IMG/VR virus record: IMGVR_UViG_3300007345_000269 | Location: 1 to 24,265 of that record | DNA: 24,265 nucleotides | Direction: 5' to 3' (one strand) | Origin: a virus | Part shown: piece by piece, positions 11,182 to 18,980 of the stretch | Layout of the letters: every line of letters starts with the position of its first letter | Numbering within the stretch: position 1 is the stretch's first letter | Translations under genes and position numbers: made by a program | Notes under the pieces: generated by a model | The model's database searches: none | Told to the model about the DNA's origin: nothing | What the model saw: the letters and a program-made list of their open reading frames with translations, nothing else

Positions 11182-13815
11182 TTAAAACCTTACCGCTGTC
11201 TGGCTAGGAGGGAAATAAAATGTTTGGTCTGTATCTTTCTTCATTCTTCTTTCCATCCTGCGTAAATACCCAGGGTTTACATGCTCCATCATTCCGTGAA
11301 TAAATAAATAATCTAAGGCTGTCTTTGTATAGAATAAGTTAATTCCAGGGATGTTACTCTTTGCAAACTGTACGCTGTTCTTCAAAATTGCATCAGGATC
11401 TCCAGACTTAACACTACCGTATATCTTGTCTATCTGCTCAATAGAACCAAACGTAGGGCCAGACATTGTTTGCAAAAGACCTCTGCCAAATTTCTGATGT
11501 TCTCCAAACAGCACATCTCCGTAAATGCCTAACCCGCCACCTTGAACAATAGCTCTTGTTAAAAGTTTAGGGTTTAACCCATACTCATCGCCAAACACTT
11601 CTTCTGGTGACTTGCCTTTCATAATGTCTTTCATGGTGACTGACAGGTAGCCCATCATAGTTGTGCCAACCATCATTTGAGCCACCCCAAACAGGCCACT
11701 CTTGCCTTCTTCAATTCTTGCGTAACGCTGTCTCTGTGCGGCCTTAGTTACATAAGTAACAGGGAAAGCCTTAAACTGCATAAACGCTCTGATAGCCTCA
11801 CCAAGCACAGTGCCACGCTCAGTGCCTACATTCATGTAAGCTCTTTCTTTGGCACCTGGGGTTGGTATAGCAGTCTCAGCCGAATCGGTTATATACATAG
11901 AATATTTTGCCATAAGGTCATTCTTGTACTTGTCGATAGATGCTTTGGTTGCTGTCTTAACAGGGCGTTTTCTACCAGCGTTAGTCTTAGCTAAAGCAGC
12001 AGCCTCTATGACATTGGCGGGAATATTATCTACTCCACCAGCAAACATATAAGCCCTGCCATCCGCCGCAGTCATGTCCATTTGCCGCAACACATCCCAC
12101 TCAGCTTCGTTTATGTCATATCTTTGTAAGCTGTTGCGTGTTCTGACGTTTAGTTCAGAAAATTGATTGCCTTTATAAGTGGCTAGATCGGCGGCTAACA
12201 GTTTAGCTACACCTGATTTCTGGTCATCGTTCCAAAACGTCATAAGGTTTAATCTAAAATAATGTTGTTGCGCTTTCCCTATTGTCCCAGGCAAACTATC
12301 ATTAGAGCCAAACCTAGCGTGTGTACTTCCCATCGCGCCTTCTATACCTACACCCAAAAGATAAGCCAATCTTTTCTGGTCTTTGCCTTTGAAGCGAGAG
12401 AAAACAAACCCAAGAGATTTAGCGTAAGAACCAAATATCCCTCTGTCTGTGTTGCTATTTATAAATGTTGCGTTTGTAGCAATATCACCAAATGACGAAA
12501 TAGTTGCTGCGCCTAGCTTTGCCATTGATTGTATCATTCGCCAACCAGACGCAAGGCCAGCAAAGTCAGCCCCAAACAATATAGGTCTACTAGACCCTCT
12601 TGCCTTTGAACTGCCATCTATTTCTTTAAATTGGTTTCTTAAGTTAAAATCTTTTACTGAGTCTAAAACCAATACATCCCCAGCATTGCCAGATCTTACA
12701 TCGTTCAAAACTCTATCAAACATTGCTGTAGGGTTTGTCCCAAAAACTTCCATCAACCCAATGGACTGTGCATCATGGTCAATTCCAGATATAACAGCAT
12801 CAACTAGGCTCATGCGAGTGTACTTTTTTGAGTATTCATAAGCAGCAGTGCCGTTCTCAAAGTGTATTGTACGGCTCTGGCTTAATTTCTTAGCCATGTT
12901 TGATGGCCCTTTGAAAGCTCCAACAGGGTCAGCAGAATTAGTGTTTGGGTCTAACTTTTGGTGTTGCCCTGTAACAAGATTGCCCCACATATCACTAAGA
13001 AACATCTCGTCAGTGTATGGAACTTTTTTCCCGTCAATGGTTGTGAATGATGGTTTATTGTCAAAAGTTTTTCGGCTTAACCTATTAGGTTCAAGCATGT
13101 AGTCTACCCATTCTTTTTTTGATACCTCTAGCTCGTCTGCTGTTTTAGCACCTTTCCTTAATAAAATTGGGTCATGCCCCTGACGAACAGCGTAGTTCTC
13201 TAGCTCCGCAATAACAGTGCCATGCAAGTTTTTCCTATCAAGACGAACTTTTTGATGAGCCTTAATAATGTCAGCAACTTTTTTTGCTTCCGCCCCACCC
13301 GCTTGATTAACATCGAAATCAACAAAGTTTCCGTTAGCGTCTTGTTCTTTAGCAAACATAGCTCTGTAAATAAGTTCCTCTGCGTCCTTGCTTTTGAAGA
13401 ACTTTTCAAGCCCAGCATCATTTATAGATGCAAGTAATGTGCCTTGGTAGTGCGTGTTTAAGGCGTGTTGCCTTGCGTCAACGCTCTTGAAGTTTCCAAG
13501 TTGGGCACTGCCCACCATTACGCTAGACAAAGCCTCTGACGGGTTATCAGGGTTTTTTCTAATAACTGTCATTATATCAATGTATGCCTTGGCGTTAAGT
13601 ATTCTGTTTCTCTTTTCGATAACAGCATTAGTCTTAGTCTGCCTTGCTATGTTCTTAGCTAGTTTAGCTAGGTCAGTGTACTCTTCAGCCAAAGAGTTTT
13701 CTGCGCGTTTTTGTAGCCGACCCTCAAGAACGTCTATGATTTCTTGCGCTTCTTCTTTGTTAAAAGACAGACCATCTTTTTTGGCGGCAGCTAGTATTGC
13801 TTCACTACAACTCAT
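11182..13815 (-). CDS. Internal virion (ejection) protein, C-terminal gp16-like part
   Basis: An 877-residue, mostly helical protein. The C-terminal third has the run R-A-F-M-Q-F-K-A-F-P-V-T-Y, then hydrophobic helices (G-V-A-Q-M-M-V-G-T-T-M-M-G-Y), K-D-I-M-K-G-K-S-P, G-G-G-L-G-I-Y-G-D and S-G-P-T-F-G-S. I recognise this as the C-terminal module of large podophage ejection proteins. Such proteins leave the virion after adsorption and help build a channel through the envelope. ATG 13815 with AAGGAG upstream is chosen over ATG 13839 because it makes a TAATG junction with the preceding gene. Together with that gene (568 residues) the size is close to T7 gp16 (1318). No lysozyme or transglycosylase motif is seen. 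Confidence 0.6.
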   Translation of the reverse strand: MSCSEAILAAAKKDGLSFNKEEAQEIIDVLEGRLQKRAENSLAEEYTDLAKLAKNIARQTKTNAVIEKRNRILNAKAYIDIMTVIRKNPDNPSEALSSVMVGSAQLGNFKSVDARQHALNTHYQGTLLASINDAGLEKFFKSKDAEELIYRAMFAKEQDANGNFVDFDVNQAGGAEAKKVADIIKAHQKVRLDRKNLHGTVIAELENYAVRQGHDPILLRKGAKTADELEVSKKEWVDYMLEPNRLSRKTFDNKPSFTTIDGKKVPYTDEMFLSDMWGNLVTGQHQKLDPNTNSADPVGAFKGPSNMAKKLSQSRTIHFENGTAAYEYSKKYTRMSLVDAVISGIDHDAQSIGLMEVFGTNPTAMFDRVLNDVRSGNAGDVLVLDSVKDFNLRNQFKEIDGSSKARGSSRPILFGADFAGLASGWRMIQSMAKLGAATISSFGDIATNATFINSNTDRGIFGSYAKSLGFVFSRFKGKDQKRLAYLLGVGIEGAMGSTHARFGSNDSLPGTIGKAQQHYFRLNLMTFWNDDQKSGVAKLLAADLATYKGNQFSELNVRTRNSLQRYDINEAEWDVLRQMDMTAADGRAYMFAGGVDNIPANVIEAAALAKTNAGRKRPVKTATKASIDKYKNDLMAKYSMYITDSAETAIPTPGAKERAYMNVGTERGTVLGEAIRAFMQFKAFPVTYVTKAAQRQRYARIEEGKSGLFGVAQMMVGTTMMGYLSVTMKDIMKGKSPEEVFGDEYGLNPKLLTRAIVQGGGLGIYGDVLFGEHQKFGRGLLQTMSGPTFGSIEQIDKIYGSVKSGDPDAILKNSVQFAKSNIPGINLFYTKTALDYLFIHGMMEHVNPGYLRRMERRMKKDTDQTFYFPPSQTAVRF

Positions 13816-15521
13816 TAGCCTTGGCTCCTTACAATACACGCACGACCAGCTTCAACATAGTTTTCAATGTTTTCCGCACTAGCCTCTAGGTCAGTAATTT
13901 CTTCCAAAGATTGTCTTGCTTCTGCGGGTAGCATTGCTAAGTTTTCTTCAGTTGTTATCTCGCTTAACAAGACTTGGTTTTCTTGCTCAATAGCATTAGC
14001 ATCGAACTCATCTTGCTTTAAAGATTGAGATTTAATTTCATCTACATCATCAGAATATTCAGCAAGCCTACCCAAATTACTAGGCTCTGGTTGTACTTCT
14101 TGCGCTTCTGTTACAGGTGCATCAGCTTGTTGTTGCGTAACAGTTTGACGCTTTTCAAGCATGTCATTTTGAATATCTTGGATTGCTTGTTTTTTTTGTT
14201 TTTGTTTTTCTGCATAAATGCGTGGCTGATCAACTTGTGGCAAAGCATCGCCTTTTCGGTCTACTTCTACCCAACCAGAGCCACCAAAACCATCGTCCTC
14301 TTGGAAGTCTAAATACCTAGTCGTCGTGCCATCAGTAATAGATATAATTTTTTCTCTAGGATCAAGACTAGGTTTACCGGCTATTATGATTGGTACGTTT
14401 TTAGACGTAAACTTAGGAGGTGTAAGTTCTGCCGCTTCAACCTCTACATCTGGCTCCGCTGGACGTTCTATAGTTTTTCCAGAACGCCTATCCATTTCTA
14501 CTTCAATAGCCTTTTTATCAGCTAATTTTTTAGGGTCATTGGGAAAATACTCTTTAATTTGCTTATCAAGCACAGCAGACATTTGCGCTAGTTCTTCTGG
14601 CGTAGCCTCAGACAACTTTCTTTCAAAGAAGTCTGGCAAATCCCCAAACGTGGAATCACCTACATTTACTGTGTATTCTTCATCAAAAGGAGATTTGACG
14701 GGCGTTTTATCTACCTCATTAGCAACCTTCTCAGCCCTTGCAGACGCAACAGCCTCGCCATCTCTAACAACGCTAGTTACATTAACTTCTTGATCTTGCA
14801 ACACTTGACCGATAGCCGTGTTCTGAGCTTGCTCTTTGCTTTTTGGAGGTAGCTTTCTAAGGCGGTCTGACAGTTTACCAACACCATAAAACAGGGAGCC
14901 ACCCAAAGCCGCACCAACCGCCACATTTAAAAAGCTATCCATCAAGCGATAATCACGGTCTTGCTCCGCCGCTGCCGCACCAATAACCAACGGCTCAACA
15001 ATAGCGGCACCTACAGCACCATCCATCGCGCCAGTCATAAAACGCTTTGATCCAGTGCGACTTGCTGTTGTCGCCATTCTCCCAAGAGCAACAGAAGGGA
15101 TAAACGCAGATGCTACGTTTAGAGGGTCAAGCATACTACCCGCTAAAGAAACAGCAAACTGCGCCGCGCCAAGACCAAATCCGCCTCTGGATCTGCCTAA
15201 CGTAGTTCTGAAATCCAAACGCTCGTCATGTCGCTCTGATAAAAGCTGTGCTAAACCTTCTTTAATACCTTCTTCGCCTACCTCAATGCCTTCTCTAAAG
15301 TAGTCGCTAGAGGCCCATGCGTCCTTGCTGAGTGTGCTTCCTTCTGTTCCCTTGCCTATGTACTGCTCTGACAGTCTTCCAAGCGCATTGGCGGGGTTGT
15401 AATAAAGAGTTTCGTTAAACGTAGCACCCAAAACATCCATCGTCCCAGCTTTGGCATAGTCATGGTATTGTTGGGTTAGGTTTTCATCCTCTTCCTGTTC
15501 TGGGATATACATATCAACCAT
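13815..15521 (-). CDS. Internal virion (ejection) protein, N-terminal gp16-like part
   Basis: A 568-residue protein. Residues about 110-220 are small-residue-rich and membrane-active in look: A-Q-F-A-V-S-L-A-G-S-M-L-D-P-L-N-V-A-S-A-F-I-P, then G-A-M-D-G-A-V-G-A-A-I-V-E-P-L and N-V-A-V-G-A-A-L-G-G-S-L. This pattern of Asp-Pro-x-Asn...Phe-Ile-Pro and Glu-Gly/Asp-Gly-Ala-Val-Gly is typical of the N-terminal region of large podophage ejection proteins. The rest is acidic, Gln/Glu-rich and probably disordered or coiled. It restarts directly into the 877-residue gene (TAATG), so the two may be halves of one ancestral protein. The usual N-terminal transglycosylase of T7 gp16 is absent. Confidence 0.6.
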   Translation of the reverse strand: MVDMYIPEQEEDENLTQQYHDYAKAGTMDVLGATFNETLYYNPANALGRLSEQYIGKGTEGSTLSKDAWASSDYFREGIEVGEEGIKEGLAQLLSERHDERLDFRTTLGRSRGGFGLGAAQFAVSLAGSMLDPLNVASAFIPSVALGRMATTASRTGSKRFMTGAMDGAVGAAIVEPLVIGAAAAEQDRDYRLMDSFLNVAVGAALGGSLFYGVGKLSDRLRKLPPKSKEQAQNTAIGQVLQDQEVNVTSVVRDGEAVASARAEKVANEVDKTPVKSPFDEEYTVNVGDSTFGDLPDFFERKLSEATPEELAQMSAVLDKQIKEYFPNDPKKLADKKAIEVEMDRRSGKTIERPAEPDVEVEAAELTPPKFTSKNVPIIIAGKPSLDPREKIISITDGTTTRYLDFQEDDGFGGSGWVEVDRKGDALPQVDQPRIYAEKQKQKKQAIQDIQNDMLEKRQTVTQQQADAPVTEAQEVQPEPSNLGRLAEYSDDVDEIKSQSLKQDEFDANAIEQENQVLLSEITTEENLAMLPAEARQSLEEITDLEASAENIENYVEAGRACIVRSQG

Positions 15522-18091
15522 TAGAACAACTGCCCTGCTAATATAACTTGGCTAAACGCCGCCCTTTTCCTGTCAAGAATTTGGCCTCTTGTCCGTCCAT
15601 ACACCTCAAGATACTCAGAAGTAGTGGCACTTAATTTGGAAAATGGTACGGTTATGTAAGGGTCTTGCCCGTCTTCTACTGTGCGCGTAACCATGTTTCC
15701 AAGTGCGTCTACAAGGTACACACTTTTGTTATCGGTGGTTGTGCGCCAAGAGCCATACTGCATTAGGTCACTAAAGTATTCGTTTTCGTCTGCTGTTGCT
15801 TCCTGTTCGCTGGAGCCTTGGCGTGACGGTGGTGCCTTAACAATACTTCTTAAATACTCTTCATTCATGCTTAAGGAATCACCTAACAACTCAGTCATCT
15901 CAGCAGGGTTTCTAAACTCACCAGAAGCAAAGCGTATCTTTTGATCATTAACTTCATGGAACTCAAAATGACTTCCAATAACATCTTCATAAGCTCTATC
16001 AACTGCGGCGTTTACATCTGTTTCTGAGCCACTGGTGATATACCCTAACGCTGTGTTTCTAACGATGTCTCTCATTCCAAACACATGAGAAGCCCTGCCA
16101 GATGTCATGCCACCGCCTAACACATCATTTGAAATGCCACCAAGTAAACTAGATGAATAATCGCCAATAAGTTCTGTAGCCCTTGTTTCGACTGCATCTC
16201 TGACATCTTTGGGTTGAGATTTATAACCATTGACCATCTCCGCCCTGTTAAAAATATCTACAGCTTTCATTGCTACGGAATTTGGATAAGCAATAATAAG
16301 GTTGTCAACTTTGTTAATAGTGCCTGTCTTAACCAAGTGCCTCATAACAGTATTGCCATGAACACCATACTGGCTAAGAAATTTCTGAGCCTCCTCAGAT
16401 TTATCATTGTAATCCTGTGCAGCGTCGTAGTTATCTTTGAATTTTTTTAGTTCTGCGTTACTAGCAACTCTTATGTCTAGCGGAGCTATACCCATGTTTT
16501 CTTGGATAGTAATAAGTTGCGTTGCTGAAGGACGCATGCCCTCTCTCTCTCTTGTGTAGTAACCTACAAAATCCTCAGTCATTTCTTTTTGTGCAGTGTT
16601 TACTTTACCAAGCAACCTTTCATAAGTTTTTTTACCTAAGTCAGTGCCTCTGTTGTTGTACGCTTCGTCGATCACCGCTTTTTGTTCTGATGGACTAGCA
16701 AACTGGATACTAGAAAAAGCAACAGATGCGGTCTGCTCTACCGTAACAGCAGTAGTCAAAGCGTTAGCCAAGTCTTCCCTCTCCGCTAAAACAAGCGTTG
16801 AAACAGTAGACGCAAGCAAGTTTTCATCTTCTTCGTCCATTACTCCTTTGTTTGCCTCTATAGAAGCAATAAGGTCTGCTTGATTTGCAGTTGCTTGAAT
16901 GACAGCCTTGCGTGAAGCGTTTGCTCTTGCGCTGTTGAGTAAAGTTGTCACTTGAGCTATTTGAGTAATATCCGTTACTTTTGCAAAACGCCCTGTTTTA
17001 TTTGCAAGCTGTTCTTCTAAAGAAACTATATCGCTTAATGATGTATCGTCTTGAGCAAGAGTTTCAGACAACCCTACTAGCATTACGTTAGTTGCTTTCG
17101 CTTCAACGCCGTTTCTTCTAGCTGTTAGCTTAGAGATAAGGGTTTCCCGTGAGGAGGCATTAAGAGAGCCTAAATTTACCTTTTGCCCATCATCAAGAAC
17201 AATGTCTTTACCTTCTCTAATTTCAAGAATTGTTGTGGATAATCCCTCGTCTGTCTGGAAGGTAGCTGACTCATCATAGGTTTCTACTAATTCAGTAAAT
17301 ACAGATTCAATAAGCTCTGCTTGAACCACTTTTTCTTGAGAATCTATAGCGTTCATTCTTGCTGAAAAGTCAGCAGGGCGAAGGTCATCCCTTGCCTCTG
17401 TTTGTTTACGCATTTTATCAATCTGGTGTTGTTGAGACGCACCCTCTAACCCTCTAACAAACGAGCCAGAATCTACAGTTTCTTTAAAAGACTGCAAACT
17501 ATACTTAGGTTTCAAGCCTTGAGATATGAAGGTGTCGTACTCTTCTTCTACGTTCTCCATATTCCTTTTGAACAAGTCGCCCTCTGGGTTCAACCCAACA
17601 AACTCTGATAGAGATGTATCCAACCATTGATTAGCTGACTCTGTTCTTATGGCTTGGTTTTTCCCAAACGCAACCTGAGTTCCTTGGGCTAGTTTTGACG
17701 CAAATGTAGAATCAAATGTGCCAGAAACTTTTTGAAACTGGCTTCTTGTAAGGCTGCCGCGAAGATTCTCTAAAGATGAAGCGCGTAGCTGGTTAGCTTT
17801 AGTTTGTGCAGATGCCTGATAAGATGAAACAGTTGTGTCTTGGTTCTCGTTAGTAAAGTTATTCATCTCTTGATTAACAAGAGTTTGTACATCTCTTTGA
17901 GCTTTACTTGTCTCAGCTTGCTTTTCTGCTTGCCCAAACGCAAACGCAACTTGTCCTGCCTTCTCAAAGAAAGCTGCTTGAGCTTGCCCAACAGAAGCAA
18001 AGGCTGCACTGTTTGCTCTAGGTGATAATGAGCCAGCAGCGGTTTTAACTTGTGGGCCTAGCCCTTGATTATATAAAGGTATTCTTGGCAT
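15521..18091 (-). CDS. Internal virion protein, gp15-like
   Basis: An 856-residue, almost wholly alpha-helical protein rich in Ala, Gln, Ser and Glu, with no cysteines seen in the first 500 residues. It begins M-P-R-I-P-L-Y-N-Q-G-L-G-P-Q-V-K, an opening I associate with marine podophage internal proteins, followed by an Ala-rich coiled stretch (Q-A-Q-A-A-F-F-E-K-A-G-Q-V-A-F-A-F-G-Q-A-E-K-Q-A). Position, size (T7 gp15 is 747 residues) and helical content fit the gp15 ejection-tube protein. It joins the next gene by a TAATG overlap and follows the gp14-like gene by 8 bases. Sequence similarity to T7 gp15 itself is not evident to me. Confidence 0.6.
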   Translation of the reverse strand: MPRIPLYNQGLGPQVKTAAGSLSPRANSAAFASVGQAQAAFFEKAGQVAFAFGQAEKQAETSKAQRDVQTLVNQEMNNFTNENQDTTVSSYQASAQTKANQLRASSLENLRGSLTRSQFQKVSGTFDSTFASKLAQGTQVAFGKNQAIRTESANQWLDTSLSEFVGLNPEGDLFKRNMENVEEEYDTFISQGLKPKYSLQSFKETVDSGSFVRGLEGASQQHQIDKMRKQTEARDDLRPADFSARMNAIDSQEKVVQAELIESVFTELVETYDESATFQTDEGLSTTILEIREGKDIVLDDGQKVNLGSLNASSRETLISKLTARRNGVEAKATNVMLVGLSETLAQDDTSLSDIVSLEEQLANKTGRFAKVTDITQIAQVTTLLNSARANASRKAVIQATANQADLIASIEANKGVMDEEDENLLASTVSTLVLAEREDLANALTTAVTVEQTASVAFSSIQFASPSEQKAVIDEAYNNRGTDLGKKTYERLLGKVNTAQKEMTEDFVGYYTREREGMRPSATQLITIQENMGIAPLDIRVASNAELKKFKDNYDAAQDYNDKSEEAQKFLSQYGVHGNTVMRHLVKTGTINKVDNLIIAYPNSVAMKAVDIFNRAEMVNGYKSQPKDVRDAVETRATELIGDYSSSLLGGISNDVLGGGMTSGRASHVFGMRDIVRNTALGYITSGSETDVNAAVDRAYEDVIGSHFEFHEVNDQKIRFASGEFRNPAEMTELLGDSLSMNEEYLRSIVKAPPSRQGSSEQEATADENEYFSDLMQYGSWRTTTDNKSVYLVDALGNMVTRTVEDGQDPYITVPFSKLSATTSEYLEVYGRTRGQILDRKRAAFSQVILAGQLF

Positions 18092-18099
18092 TTAATCAC

Positions 18100-18558
18100 C
18101 TAAGACATTAGGGTTGCTGCTTTAGACCCACCACTAAGAAGTGAGGTATAAGCCTGATATTTAGCACTTGCTGATCTTGCGCCACCTTCTGCTCTCACTA
18201 ATGCGGCCTCAGATTGCTTCTGAACTTGCTCTTGATTGCTTGCATACTGAATCATTGCTGCATCCATCTCTGTGCTAGCGTAAGTATCAAACAATGCTTG
18301 CAATGGGCTTCCGCTTATTTGCACACCAGATGCGGCAGTCATTAGTCTTTGAGTTCCGACAAGGCGATTAGACTGTCTTCTTAAAGAAACCTCTTCGTCT
18401 CTTTTAGCCCTTGCAAGTAAAACACTTTCATTTTCAGCCAAACCAGCATTGAATTCCGCAGTTTGCTGCATTCTTTTTGCAGAGGCCATGTTGCCTTTAT
18501 AGCCCATCATGCCGCTTACTGCGGATGCCCCTGCTGCTATGGTTACTGGATTTACCAT
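18100..18558 (-). CDS. Internal virion protein, gp14-like
   Basis: A 152-residue protein. It opens with a hydrophobic small-residue helix (V-N-P-V-T-I-A-A-G-A-S-A-V-S-G-M-M-G), then a long charged helix (A-K-R-M-Q-Q-T-A-E-F-N-A-G-L-A-E-N-E). Next comes L-R-R-Q-S-N-R-L-V-G-T-Q-R and G-V-Q-I-S-G-S-P-L-Q-A-L, a block shared by many podophage gp14-type proteins. T7 gp14 is 196 residues and inserts in the outer membrane during DNA ejection. Order (nozzle, GNAT, this gene, gp15-like, gp16-like) matches T7 exactly. It is coupled to the GNAT gene by TAATG. Confidence 0.7.
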   Translation of the reverse strand: MVNPVTIAAGASAVSGMMGYKGNMASAKRMQQTAEFNAGLAENESVLLARAKRDEEVSLRRQSNRLVGTQRLMTAASGVQISGSPLQALFDTYASTEMDAAMIQYASNQEQVQKQSEAALVRAEGGARSASAKYQAYTSLLSGGSKAATLMS

Positions 18559-18980
18559 TATATTACCCTTGCATAACGGATATAGTCAGTGCCGTCTGGC
18601 CCGTACTTACGCATTATACCCTCTTTTTCAAATCCTAGCCACTGTGCGTATCTGTTAGCCCTAACGTCTGAGGCACATACACTTGCTTGGATGCGTGACA
18701 ATTCATGCGTTTCTTGAATATGCTGGAACAAATAGTCGGTGTATTTGGCTATGGTCTTAGGAATTTTGTAACCTTCTTTGGCTACCAGTATCCAGGCTTC
18801 GCCTACGCCATTCCACATTTGATGAACTCCACCAATCGCAAGTATCACATCCTTGTCCATGCCTGTGTAGCCAATAACATCATCATAAGAAGCAAGCGAA
18901 TCTTTGCCGCTTTGAGTTAGCTCAAAAGCAAGGTTTATCTTACTGAGGTGTTCTTTCTCAAATTTTATAATATTAGGCAT
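18558..18980 (-). CDS. GNAT-fold protein in the T7 gp13 position
   Basis: A 140-residue protein with the GNAT acetyltransferase fold. The clearest part is the C-terminal motif R107-A-N-R-Y-A-Q-W-L-G-F-E-K-E-G, the usual N-x-x-A-x-x-x-Y-x-x-L-G-F-x-x-E-G block, preceded by a beta strand with A-W-I-L-V. The acetyl-CoA loop (Q/R-x-x-G-x-G/A) is not seen, so catalysis is doubtful. T7 gp13, which lies at the same place and is needed for virion assembly, is also placed in the GNAT superfamily to my knowledge. A structural or assembly role is therefore more likely than an enzyme. It overlaps the nozzle gene by 8 bases and the gp14-like gene by 1. Confidence 0.7.
   Translation of the reverse strand: MPNIIKFEKEHLSKINLAFELTQSGKDSLASYDDVIGYTGMDKDVILAIGGVHQMWNGVGEAWILVAKEGYKIPKTIAKYTDYLFQHIQETHELSRIQASVCASDVRANRYAQWLGFEKEGIMRKYGPDGTDYIRYARVI

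Noticed and set aside
13816-13839. Upstream ATG at 13839 for the 877-residue ejection protein
   Set aside because: AAGGAG lies at 13830-13825, downstream of that ATG, and the TAATG junction fits ATG 13815.
13454-13882. 142-residue plus-strand ORF inside the ejection genes, and similar plus-strand ORFs such as 14326-14793 and 8463-8816
   Set aside because: All are opposite long, well-supported minus-strand genes and read as biased reverse-complement translations.
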